Origin: JAKQDH01 sp029558835
GTDB taxonomy: Bacteria > Planctomycetota > Phycisphaerae > UBA1845
Direction: 5' to 3'
Length of the DNA: 64,000 nucleotides
Assembly: GCA_035356615.1 (NCBI GenBank)
Contig: DAOQSN010000007.1
Span: 62,001-126,000 of the forward strand
The notes beneath the pieces were generated by a model. It worked only from the letters and a program-made list of their open reading frames with translations, was not told the origin of the DNA and did no database searches. This document shows positions 33,031 to 42,575 of the stretch, one piece after another. Position 1 is the stretch's first letter. Each line of letters begins with the position of its first letter. Position numbers and translations under genes: made by a program.

Positions 33031-34218
33031 CTAGCGACGCAGGAAGTACTCCATCAGTTCATGCCCCGGGTCAATTTGCAGGTCAGCCGCCGCAGCGTGG
33101 GTTTCATGGAAGGGCTTAGCCAGTACGGGGTGAATCGCGTGCCCAGCCAGGCAGAACGGCGGCGGTGTCCGAGTCCCCACGCGGGTGCCGACCGGCAGGG
33201 TGTGATCCGGAGCAACAAGGATGCGCCACGCCGGGCTGGCCTGGAGTACCTCCAGAAGCGGCCCGACCAGGTGCTCGTCCAGGCGTTCGAGGGCGGCCAC
33301 CTTGGCGCCCACGTCGCCCCGCCGCGCGGCCTCCTCGGCCCCGGCGGTCCGTACGACCAGAAGGTCGAAGTCCGCAAGTGCACGCCGGGCAACCGTCGCC
33401 ACCGTAGCTTCGTCCGGCTCGCAGGTGCCCTCGGCAGGGGCCACCTCGATCCAGGACCCGCCGACGTACTTCGCCAAGCCGCGCAGGAGCGGCCCGGCCG
33501 CCACCACCGCAGCCCCAAGCCCGAACCGCTCGCCGAACGGCTGCACGTGCGTTACCCGCCCCGGACCCCAAAGCCAGACGTCGGTGGCCGGATTCTCACC
33601 CAAGTCACGCCGGACCAGGTTGACGTCGTGTCCGCCGAGGACGACGACGGCCCGTTCCGCGAGCTTCTTGAGCCAGTCGGCGCCAGGGCCGCGCGGTTCA
33701 TGGGCGGCCACGGGCTGCTCGGGAATCAGGTGCGGCCTGGTGCACTTCGGCGCGAAATCAGCAGCGTCGGAGACCACCAGTAGGAACCGGTTCCCTGCGA
33801 CGGGGTGGAACCGGCAGCGCGTCCCGGCGATCTGGTCGTTGAGATCCGACGCAAGCTGCTGGGCTTCGGGCGTGGACAGGCCGCCGGCGCTGAAGTCCGC
33901 CATCCGTCCTTCGACGAGCGTAACGAAGCTGCCGCAGAGGACCACCTGGTCGGGCTCCACTGGGACCCCGCCCGCCAACGCTTCCAGGTAGCCGCGTCCA
34001 GGATGCTCCGTCTGGGGGTTGTACCCCAGCAGCGCGAGGATTCCCGTGTCGCAGTCCGGGGTGAGACCCGTTGGGATCGTGTGGACCCGCCCCTGCCGAC
34101 CGTGCTGGGCGATCCAGTCAAGGTGAGGCGTGCGGGCCGCCTCGCAGGGCGTACGCCCGTCGAGCTGCCGGACGGGCTCGTCGGCCGCCCCCGAAGGGAT
34201 AACCAGTACGTACTTCAT
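33031..34218 (-). CDS. ApgM-type phosphoglycerate mutase homologue with altered active site
   Basis: The 395-residue protein starts at ATG 34218 (MKYVLVIPSGAADEP). Overall order and length match the cofactor-independent, alkaline-phosphatase-fold phosphoglycerate mutases of the ApgM family. Several catalytic positions differ. The family metal ligand Asp in DGxxD is Ser9 (IPSGAAD). The phospho-serine in PGSD is Cys (TPDCDTG). The DExxH stretch reads AEEAARRGD. The RTHT stretch reads RVGT. DH in VAPDHTLP is kept. It may not be a working mutase, or it may act on another phosphate ester. It precedes murE in the same direction. Confidence 0.8.
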   Translation of the reverse strand: MKYVLVIPSGAADEPVRQLDGRTPCEAARTPHLDWIAQHGRQGRVHTIPTGLTPDCDTGILALLGYNPQTEHPGRGYLEALAGGVPVEPDQVVLCGSFVTLVEGRMADFSAGGLSTPEAQQLASDLNDQIAGTRCRFHPVAGNRFLLVVSDAADFAPKCTRPHLIPEQPVAAHEPRGPGADWLKKLAERAVVVLGGHDVNLVRRDLGENPATDVWLWGPGRVTHVQPFGERFGLGAAVVAAGPLLRGLAKYVGGSWIEVAPAEGTCEPDEATVATVARRALADFDLLVVRTAGAEEAARRGDVGAKVAALERLDEHLVGPLLEVLQASPAWRILVAPDHTLPVGTRVGTRTPPPFCLAGHAIHPVLAKPFHETHAAAADLQIDPGHELMEYFLRR

Positions 34219-34303
34219 CGCGTGTGCACCCGGACAAGAAGGAGCGCGGTATAACCCGGCGTCGGGCACACGACCGGCAGCGGCGTGTGTCGACGGGGAT
34301 CAT

Positions 34304-34331
34304 ACTCTACGTAGGTCTCGCGTGCGGTCAA
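34304..34331 (-). promoter_or_regulatory. Candidate sigma-70 promoter for the apgM-murE run
   Basis: On the minus strand TTGACC (34331-34326) and TAGAGT (34309-34304) are separated by 16 bases and lie about 85 bases before the apgM-like start. The match is 5/6 and 4/6 to consensus. No other candidate was seen upstream of murE. Confidence 0.45.
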
Positions 34332-34431
34332 TTGAACCGGGGGGGCCGGGCGTGGCAGCCCGGACATTCCAACGCCTGCCGGCGGTGCCAAGCCGCGGGC
34401 TGCTCCCCCCCGCCGCAACAGGAGTAACCTC

Positions 34432-34722
34432 ATGCAGCGCAATTTGTTAGCGATCGTCGTGCTGGCGGCCGTCGTGCTGTATGCGCTCACCGCGCTTGGG
34501 CAGCTCCGTACCCGCGAGGAGCCCGGCGAGGGGCAGCAGCCCGCCTCCGCGGCCGTCTTTCGGGTGACCCTCCTGCCCGATCACGCGGACAGCGGCACGC
34601 CGTACTCGCAGGAGCTGGAAGCCTACCTCAACCGGATGGCCGGCGACGGCTGGCGGTTCCACTCGACGCTGGTGGCCCAGAACCGCGCGGTACTGGTCTT
34701 CGAGCGTGTGCGGGGTCAGTAA
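34432..34722 (+). CDS. Small membrane-anchored protein with DUF4177-like end
   Basis: The 96-residue protein starts at ATG 34432, eight bases after AGGAG. Residues 4-24 form one membrane helix or uncleaved signal (LLAIVVLAAVVLYALTALG). A hydrophilic linker leads to SQELEAYLNRMAGDGWRFHS and then VLVFERV, the beta-alpha-beta pattern of DUF4177 proteins, where GWxxxS is the typical centre. The function is unknown. It lies divergent from apgM and 125 bases before murD on the same strand. Confidence 0.65.
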   Translation: MQRNLLAIVVLAAVVLYALTALGQLRTREEPGEGQQPASAAVFRVTLLPDHADSGTPYSQELEAYLNRMAGDGWRFHSTLVAQNRAVLVFERVRGQ

Positions 34723-34846
34723 CCGCGGCGTCGACGGCCGGTGCACGGGCGCCGTCAGGGCGAAGCGCGGGGGCGAAGTCGGCGGCTACCGGTCTTTGCT
34801 CCCCCGGGGACGACCATGCCAACCGCGTGACCGGTGAAGAACCCAG

Positions 34847-36370
34847 GTGCGCGGACTGGCGGTGCCAGCATTGTTGACGCCGCAGGTCTCTGGTAGAACA
34901 CGCCCGGTGCGTGCGCAGGAGGAGCCTCAGACGACGACGCCCGGCCCATGCATTGCCCGAGCTGACACCCGTCGCGTCGCGCGCGCGCATCCCTCCTGGT
35001 ACCGACCACGAAACACGCCGACGAACGACACCCTGTCGCTCGCGGGCCGGCGCGTGCTCGTCGTGGGGCTGGGTCGCTGGGGCGGTGGGCTCGGCGTGAC
35101 GCGGTGGCTCGCCGAAGAGGGGGCGCGGGTCACCGTTACCGATCAGGCCGGACCGGAGGTCCTGGCGGAGCCGCTGGCCGCCCTCGCCGACGTAGAGGTC
35201 GCGCTGCACCTGGGCCGTCACGATCCACACGACCTGGAGGAAGCGGACCTCATCGTCGTCAACCCGGCCGTCAATAAGAAGGCGTCTGCGTTCTTCCACA
35301 CCATCGTCGCGTCCGGACGACCGTGGACCACCGAGATCAACCTGTTCTGCGCCCGCTGCCCGGCGCCCGTCGTCGGCGTGACCGGCACCTACGGCAAGAG
35401 CACGACCTGCGCGATGCTGACGGGCGCGCTGGACGCATGCGTGCAGGCGGGGCAGTTGCCGTATCGGGCGGTACACCTGGGCGGCAACATCGGGCGGTCG
35501 CTGCTGCCGGAACTGCGGGTTATTCAGCCTGAGGACGTCGTCGTCCTCGAGTTGTCGAACGCGCAGTTGGAGGACTTGCCGCAGATCGAGTGGGCACCCG
35601 CGGTGGGCGTCATCATCAACCTGTCCCCGCAACATCTGGATCGGTACAACTGCTACACAGAGTATGTCGCCGCCAAGCTCAACATCGCGCGGGACCCGCA
35701 CCGCTTGAGCCGGGTCGTGGTGGGACCGCTGCCGCCGGAGGCGGAGGCGCTGCTGGGCGACATACTGGGGTCAGCTTCCGAGCGCCTGGTGCGGATCGCA
35801 CCGCTGAGCGGGCCGCTGCCGTTGCACACCCCGGGGTCACACAATCAGGCGAACGCTGCCGGCGTGCTTGCCGTGTGCGATCTGCTGGACGCCACGAGGG
35901 AGCCGGCTGAGGCGGCGCTCCGGGCGTTCCCCGGCCTGCCGCACCGGTTGCAGTTCACGCGCGAGCTGGACGGCGTGCGGTATTACAATGATTCCAAGGC
36001 AACCGCGCCGACGGCCGCTCTGACCGGCATCGCGGCGTTCACCGAACCGCTCGTCGTGCTGGTTGGCGGTCAGGACAAAGGGGTGGCGTTGGACGCCTGG
36101 GCAAAGGAGCTGGTGCGGCGCAGTCGCGTGGTGATTTGCGTGGGCGAATCCGGCCCGCGGGTGGCATCGGCCGTGCGCGCGGCGCGGGGGACAGCCGCGG
36201 AACCGCCGGTACACCGCGTGGCCTCGCTGGACGCGGCCGTGGCGCTGGCGCACGCGGTCGCGCAGCCCGGTGACGTTGTGCTGCTTTCCCCCGGCGCACC
36301 GAGCTTCGATGCCTATCCCAACTTCGAGCATCGGGGCGAGCATTTCGCCCGGCTGGTACGGGCGCTCTGA
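34847..36370 (+). CDS. murD: UDP-N-acetylmuramoylalanine-D-glutamate ligase
   Basis: The open frame from GTG 34847 gives 507 residues, but the first 60 are not MurD-like. The conserved protein begins near residue 63 (LSLAGRRVLVVGLGRWGGG); GTG 34907 is another candidate. The ATP loop is GVTGTYGKSTTCAML with Tyr in place of the usual Asn. ELSNAQLEDL, NLSPQHLDRYNCYTEY, the Lys-containing AAKLNI, YYNDSKATAPTAAL and SPGAPSFDAYPNFEHRG match MurD positions. It adds D-Glu to UDP-MurNAc-L-Ala. It is the only Mur ligase outside the minus-strand cluster and is transcribed away from it. Confidence 0.9.
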   Translation: MRGLAVPALLTPQVSGRTRPVRAQEEPQTTTPGPCIARADTRRVARAHPSWYRPRNTPTNDTLSLAGRRVLVVGLGRWGGGLGVTRWLAEEGARVTVTDQAGPEVLAEPLAALADVEVALHLGRHDPHDLEEADLIVVNPAVNKKASAFFHTIVASGRPWTTEINLFCARCPAPVVGVTGTYGKSTTCAMLTGALDACVQAGQLPYRAVHLGGNIGRSLLPELRVIQPEDVVVLELSNAQLEDLPQIEWAPAVGVIINLSPQHLDRYNCYTEYVAAKLNIARDPHRLSRVVVGPLPPEAEALLGDILGSASERLVRIAPLSGPLPLHTPGSHNQANAAGVLAVCDLLDATREPAEAALRAFPGLPHRLQFTRELDGVRYYNDSKATAPTAALTGIAAFTEPLVVLVGGQDKGVALDAWAKELVRRSRVVICVGESGPRVASAVRAARGTAAEPPVHRVASLDAAVALAHAVAQPGDVVLLSPGAPSFDAYPNFEHRGEHFARLVRAL

Positions 36371-36780
36371 CAAGCGTACCACGACGGCGCGGCGTCGGAC
36401 TCCGGAACGCAGTTCTCACCGAGCTCGGCGGCATCCGAGCGCCTTCCAACGACGATCGGCCGTGTCCGCCGATGCCGGTGAGGACGCCGATTTCCGCGAC
36501 CGGGAACCAAAGGGAGTCTCGGACCGCCACGGTCGCGCCATCGCGGCTCGGGACTCGGCCGGTAGTCCTCCGCAGCAGTTGCACCCGAAGCGTAGTGACG
36601 ATTCCGGACTTGAATGGCAGCGCCCCGGATTCCGCCGGCCAGGTACGAGCGGAGGAGAGCTTCTCGCGCTACCACCGGTTCCTGCCCCGGCGCGTGCAAG
36701 CCTGCGGCGCCAATGCAGGCGTCCGGCCGCGCCGTTGTCGTTGCGATTGGGATCGCCGGCGGTGAATCGGACACAGTGAT
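36371..36780. other. Spacer between convergent murD and glnS
   Basis: No gene or clear terminator was found in 410 bases. Open frames on both strands are arginine-rich and without domains, as expected for GC-rich noncoding DNA. Confidence 0.5.
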
Positions 36781-38478
<1,698 letters not shown>

Positions 38479-38699
38479 TCCTTGAACACCCTCGATGTAC
38501 TCCACACGCTCAGTATCTTGGCGGTCCGCAAGGACTCCAGGACGCCGGCGCCCCGTCCCGACTGGACGGCGAGACGCCCGTACGAACACGGGCGGAGCGC
38601 CCGTGCCACGCATTGTGCGGCACCTTTGGCGTGGCGGCAAACTCCTCCGGGGGAGCGTGCACCGCGGCTCGTCGGAGCGGGCATGGCGGAACCCGCGCC

Positions 38700-39659
38700 T
38701 CACGACCGGCCGCCGAAGACGGCCAGGCCCACCAGCGTACTCAGGTTGAACAGGGCATGGGCGGCTACGGGCACCCAGATCGCCCCGGTGCGCTCGTAGG
38801 CTACCCCCAGCAGCACCGCCAGTAACACCAGGGCGGGTAGATGCTGCACCTGGGAGTGCACGGTCGCAAACGCCACCGCCGTCAGCAGAATCGCCACCCA
38901 CCGGCTGCTCAAGTACGTGACCAGGAACGTCTGGAGCATCCCCCGGAAGAACATCTCCTCCGCCACCGGTGCGATGGCCACCGCCCCCGCCCAGGCCAAC
39001 ACGACCAGCCCCAACGGCGCGAGCCCGCTGTGGAGCACCTCGATCACCGTGTGCTCCGCGAACTCGAACTCCGGCCAAGCCCAGTGGATCGCAAAAGCGG
39101 TCAGGTGCGAAGTCAGGTTGCACAAAACGGCGGCTGCCACTGTCACGCCGGCGACCCAGAGCAGCCCGCGGCCCAACCGCCGCCGCCCGGACCAGAACTG
39201 CCGCGCACCGCCCTCAAACCGTCGCCCAATGATGGTCAGAACCGCCAGCCCACCAAGGATGGCGGCCCCATTGGTTGCCACGACGGCCCGCAAGGCGTCC
39301 TGCCGGAGCGTACCCTCCAACGCGCCCACGGGGTCGGGGGTGTCCGGGTCAATCGGTATCGGCCAGACGAGTCGCGTCGCCCACTGAAGCACGACCGACG
39401 CCGCCAGGTAGGCGGCGATTGCCCAAAGGATCGACTCGGGCAGCAAGGTGTTGCCGCGGCGCGGCGCGGCGGCCAGCGGGTCACCTTTCGCACGCACCCG
39501 CCAGATGACGACGATCCCCACCAATGCCAGGAACCCCGCGGCCGCCAGCGGTTGCCACAGCGGCTCCGGCGAGTACTCTGGCGCAGCGGTGCCCAAACCC
39601 AAGGCGAGGCCACCTGCGGCTATGGGGAACGCAGCGACACCGGCCGGCACGGAGTTCAT
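38700..39659 (-). CDS. CPBP-family intramembrane metalloprotease
   Basis: The 319-residue polytopic protein starts at ATG 39659. About eight hydrophobic segments are visible. The CPBP/CAAX-protease motifs lie in the C-terminal third: VAEEMFFRGMLQTFLV (the EExxxR motif with both glutamates), then FATVHSQVQHLPAL and VAAHALFNLSTL, which bring the histidines. Relatives process prenylated proteins, mature peptides or serve in bacteriocin immunity. The substrate here is unknown. Its start codon lies only five bases from that of the divergent trpC, so the two genes share an extremely compact control region. It ends 221 bases before glnS. Confidence 0.85.
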   Translation of the reverse strand: MNSVPAGVAAFPIAAGGLALGLGTAAPEYSPEPLWQPLAAAGFLALVGIVVIWRVRAKGDPLAAAPRRGNTLLPESILWAIAAYLAASVVLQWATRLVWPIPIDPDTPDPVGALEGTLRQDALRAVVATNGAAILGGLAVLTIIGRRFEGGARQFWSGRRRLGRGLLWVAGVTVAAAVLCNLTSHLTAFAIHWAWPEFEFAEHTVIEVLHSGLAPLGLVVLAWAGAVAIAPVAEEMFFRGMLQTFLVTYLSSRWVAILLTAVAFATVHSQVQHLPALVLLAVLLGVAYERTGAIWVPVAAHALFNLSTLVGLAVFGGRS

Positions 39660-39664
39660 GGTCG

Positions 39665-40543
39665 ATGACTATATTGGAGCGAATCGCAGCTGACAAACGG
39701 CGTACGGTTGAGGGAGCCCGCCGGCGGTGCCCGCTGGCGCAGTTGCAGACAGCCGCGGCCACCTGCCCGCCGCCCCGCGACTTCGCCGGCGCCGTTGCCG
39801 GGAGCATTCCGACGCGCCCGGCGACGACCACCGTGCCTGCGGCGCCGCAGGTCACGGGATTCCACGCCGCTTGCCCCCCTGCCGGACCGCGGATCATCGC
39901 CGAGATCAAGAAGCGTTCACCGTCGGCCGGGGTGTTGGTGGCCGACTTCGACCCGGTCGCGATCGCCCGGCAGTACCACCGCCACGGTGCGGCCGCCCTG
40001 AGCGTGTTAACCGACGAGCCGTACTTCGGTGGCCGACTGGAACACATCGCGGCCGTCAAGGCGGCCGTGCCCCTGCCCGTGCTCCGCAAGGACTTCATCA
40101 TCGACGATTACCAACTCTACGAGTCTCGCGTGGCCGGTGCCGATGCCGTGCTGCTGATTGCGGAAGTGCTCGGGGCGGCTCGGATTGCCGAGTTGCTGCC
40201 CGTCTGCCACCGCCTGACGCTGGCTGCCTTGGTTGAGGTGCACAGCGAGGACAACCTGCGGGCGGTGCGCGCCGCGCTCGGCGACCCGGCCGTCGGACAC
40301 TACCTGCTCGGCATCAACAACCGCGACCTCACGGTACAGCGCACAGACTTGAGCACCACGGCCCGCCTGGCCGCCACGCTGCCACCCGGCGTGCCGTTCA
40401 TCTCGGAAAGTGGAATCCACACCCGCACCGACGTCCTCGCCGTCGGGCAGGCAGGTGCGTGTGCGGTCCTTGTTGGTGAGATTATGCTCCGGGCACGCGA
40501 TATCGGCGAGAAGCTGCGCGAGCTGCGTGGGAGTGGTGAGTAG
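39665..40543 (+). CDS. trpC: Indole-3-glycerol phosphate synthase
   Basis: The 292-residue protein starts at ATG 39665 (MTILERIAADKRRTVE), nine bases after GGAG. It is a TIM barrel with IIAEIKKRSPSAG (catalytic Glu/Lys), YHRHGAAALSVLTDEPYFGG, LRKDFIIDDYQLYESR with the second lysine, DAVLLIAEVL, LVEVHSEDN, GINNRDL and FISESGIHT. An extra segment near residues 45-70 makes it about 25 residues longer than usual. It closes the indole ring in tryptophan synthesis. No other trp gene is near. The last codons and TAG stop fall inside a heptamer repeat array (40531-40580). Confidence 0.94.
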   Translation: MTILERIAADKRRTVEGARRRCPLAQLQTAAATCPPPRDFAGAVAGSIPTRPATTTVPAAPQVTGFHAACPPAGPRIIAEIKKRSPSAGVLVADFDPVAIARQYHRHGAAALSVLTDEPYFGGRLEHIAAVKAAVPLPVLRKDFIIDDYQLYESRVAGADAVLLIAEVLGAARIAELLPVCHRLTLAALVEVHSEDNLRAVRAALGDPAVGHYLLGINNRDLTVQRTDLSTTARLAATLPPGVPFISESGIHTRTDVLAVGQAGACAVLVGEIMLRARDIGEKLRELRGSGE

Positions 40544-40580
40544 CGAGTGCGGAAGGCAAAAGGCAACAGGTAAGAGGTAA
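40531..40580. repeat. Degenerate heptamer tandem array across the trpC stop
   Basis: From 40531 the sequence breaks into 7-base units: GAGTGGT, GAGTAGC, GAGTGCG, GAAGGCA, AAAGGCA, ACAGGTA, AGAGGTA. The trpC stop codon is in the second unit. It resembles the short tandemly repeated heptamers described in cyanobacteria. Confidence 0.7.
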
Positions 40581-40664
40581 AAGAACCCGGATCGGGGGCC
40601 GCTAATCCGATCCGCGACGTGGCGGAACGCCCCGAGGATGGCCAACTGCGAGTAGGAAGTGACC

Positions 40665-41036
40665 ATGACAACCGACAGCCAGAAGGATTCGCCGGCCGCA
40701 GAGTTACTGGGCGGCATGATTGCGCCGGCCCTCCTCGTCCTCCTCGCCGTTTTCAACCTCGTCAAAGGCGAGGTATACTGGCCCATCATCAAAGAAGCCT
40801 ACACATCGCGAGGAGAGTTCCGCGTGGCAGCAGGCGGACTTCTCGCAGCGACCAGCCTGCCGTGGGCATTCTGGGAGACTGTCCTCATGAAGCTTGGGTT
40901 CGCCGGTGTGCTCTTCAGTTGGCACTTCCTCGCCAATCACACGCGCATGGAGCGTTGGACCTACCCCGTCGGGATTGCAGGAGCCATCGTAGCGTTGGCG
41001 GGTATGGGCATCGCCGTCGTTGGCGCGCTGTGGTGA
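40665..41036 (+). CDS. Small polytopic membrane protein
   Basis: The 123-residue frame starts at ATG 40665 behind AGGA (GTG 40659 is also possible). Three hydrophobic segments are seen: AELLGGMIAPALLVLLAVF, LLAATSLPWAFWETVLMKLG with FAGVLFSWHF, and GIAGAIVALAGMGIAVVGAL at the end. The loop between helices one and two holds VYWPIIKEAY. No family was recognised. The gene lies between trpC and the metal permease on the same strand, 70 bases before the latter. Confidence 0.6.
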   Translation: MTTDSQKDSPAAELLGGMIAPALLVLLAVFNLVKGEVYWPIIKEAYTSRGEFRVAAGGLLAATSLPWAFWETVLMKLGFAGVLFSWHFLANHTRMERWTYPVGIAGAIVALAGMGIAVVGALW

Positions 41037-41106
41037 AACACCGCTCCCTCGGCACTACAATCCGTGAAAGACCGCTGATCAGACCCGGCGGAAGGGGTCA
41101 CCCGAG

Positions 41107-42468
41107 ATGGAGTTTCTGTCCACCTGGGCTGTCCAGACCTGGGGCGTCCTGGTGCAGGCCGGGCCGTGGTTGCTCGGTGGGTTCATCCTGGCCGGGTTCA
41201 TCCACGCCTACCTGCCGATGGGCAAGGTCGCCCGGCACCTCGGGGCACCCAGGCTGGCCGGCGTGCTCAAGGCGTCGCTGATCGGCGTGCCGCTGCCGCT
41301 GTGCTCGTGCAGCGTCATCCCGGTGGCGGCCGCCCTGCGCAAACAGGGGGCGAGTCGCGGGGCCACCGCGGCCTTCCTGGTCAGCACGCCCGAAACCGGC
41401 GTGGACTCCATCTCGATCTCCTACGCCCTGCTGGGACCGTTCCTGGCGGTGCTGCGTCCGATCGCCGCATTCGTGACGGCCATGGTGGCCGGCTGCACGA
41501 TCAACTGGTTCACGCGTGATCCGAGCCCAAGCGGGAGAATAGCGAATGGCGAAGAGCGAATAGCGAATGCAGAGGCGGGACGCTTGGCTGATCCGAGCCC
41601 GAGCGGGAGCGAGGGGCACGACGGGTGCACACATGCGGTCATTGACTCGCCCCGGCCGGTGCGGCCTACCATCGCGCCCCAGCACAGTTGCTGCTCGCGT
41701 CCAGTCGCCGGAATCCCGACAATGCCCGTAGACACCAGCGCCTGCGGGGAATCGGGCACGGCATCGCGCCAGTCGCCGTCGCATTCCGAGCCGGCTCTGA
41801 CCTGCTGCGGGCACACGACGTTGCCCGCTGCCACACCTGCCGTTTATCCCGACACCCATCGCGGTGGTTCCGAGCGCTGGCATCGTGTCGTACGCCGCCT
41901 GTCCGATTCGCGCATCGCGCGGGCCCTGCGCTATGGGCTCAGCGACATGTTCGCCGATCTGGGGCACTGGCTATTGCTGGGATTCGCGCTCGCGGGACTG
42001 ATCTCGGCCCTGGTGCCGCCGGGTCTCCTCGAGCGTTACATTGGTGAGGGACCGCTCGCGTACCTCGTTACTCTCGCGGTTGCGCTGCCGCTCTATGTCT
42101 GTGCCACGTCATCGACACCGGTTGCGGCCGCTCTCATCGCCAAGGGCCTGAGTCCCGGCGCTGCGGTCGTGTTTCTGCTGGCGGGGCCGGCCAGCAACGC
42201 TGCGACGATGGTCATTGTGGCGCGCATGCTCGGGCGACGCGCCCTGGCGCTCTACCTGGCGAGCATTGTAATCACCGCCGTGCTGTTCGGCGTTGCCACC
42301 GATGCCCTGCTGGGCACCGCGGTCCTTCCGACCGTCACTACGCTTCATCACCACCACGCCGAAGCTGGCGGCGGCGCAGCCATCGCTGCCGTCGTTCTCA
42401 TCGGACTCATGTTCACCGGTGTTGTCCGGCGAATGAGCCGTAGCGTCGCCCCGCTACGGGCGACATAG
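41107..42468 (+). CDS. SO_0444/DUF318-type metal efflux permease
   Basis: The 453-residue protein starts at ATG 41107 behind GGAAGGGG. Two homologous membrane halves are typical of this permease family. The first half has GVPLPLCSCSVIPVAAALR and STPETGVDSI; the second has VALPLYVCATSSTPVAAALI and AGPASNAATMV. The CSCS and CATS segments line the pore. The linker (about 138-270) is rich in Cys and His (HSCCSR, CCGHTT) and the C-terminus has LHHHH, which suggests heavy-metal binding. Export of Cu, Zn or As is the family expectation. Residues 139-172 of the linker derive from DNA repeats (41521-41616). Confidence 0.88.
   Translation: MEFLSTWAVQTWGVLVQAGPWLLGGFILAGFIHAYLPMGKVARHLGAPRLAGVLKASLIGVPLPLCSCSVIPVAAALRKQGASRGATAAFLVSTPETGVDSISISYALLGPFLAVLRPIAAFVTAMVAGCTINWFTRDPSPSGRIANGEERIANAEAGRLADPSPSGSEGHDGCTHAVIDSPRPVRPTIAPQHSCCSRPVAGIPTMPVDTSACGESGTASRQSPSHSEPALTCCGHTTLPAATPAVYPDTHRGGSERWHRVVRRLSDSRIARALRYGLSDMFADLGHWLLLGFALAGLISALVPPGLLERYIGEGPLAYLVTLAVALPLYVCATSSTPVAAALIAKGLSPGAAVVFLLAGPASNAATMVIVARMLGRRALALYLASIVITAVLFGVATDALLGTAVLPTVTTLHHHHAEAGGGAAIAAVVLIGLMFTGVVRRMSRSVAPLRAT
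41521..41616. repeat. Composite repeat inside the permease gene
   Basis: CCGAGCCCAAGCGGGAG (41521-41537) and CCGAGCCCGAGCGGGAGCGA (from 41593) are two copies of the unit found at 8644 and 9426, inverted. Between them lie five heptamers (41537-41571): GAATAGC, GAATGGC, GAAGAGC, GAATAGC, GAATGCA. All are read in frame. Confidence 0.8.
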
Positions 42469-42493
42469 TGAAGAATGGAGCCGCGGCGCATCC

Positions 42494-42559
42494 TACATCG
42501 GCCACGGGGGGCCGACGCTACCGCCGCGCCGCAACTGACAACTGACGACTGACAACTTA
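42494..42559. repeat. GTCGGCC hairpin copy 3 plus heptamer array
   Basis: ATCGGCC (42497-42503) and GGCCGAC (42510-42516) form the hairpin unit, followed by GCTACC as in copy 1. Then CAACTGA, CAACTGA, CGACTGA and CAACTTA (42532-42559) form four heptamers. The pair fills the space between the convergent permease and citF. Confidence 0.75.
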
Positions 42560-42575
42560 TAGGCGACAGCCTTCG

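Noticed and set aside
36371..36780. Open frames on both strands between murD and glnS
   Set aside because: Arginine-rich translations without domains; the minus frame overlaps the murD end.
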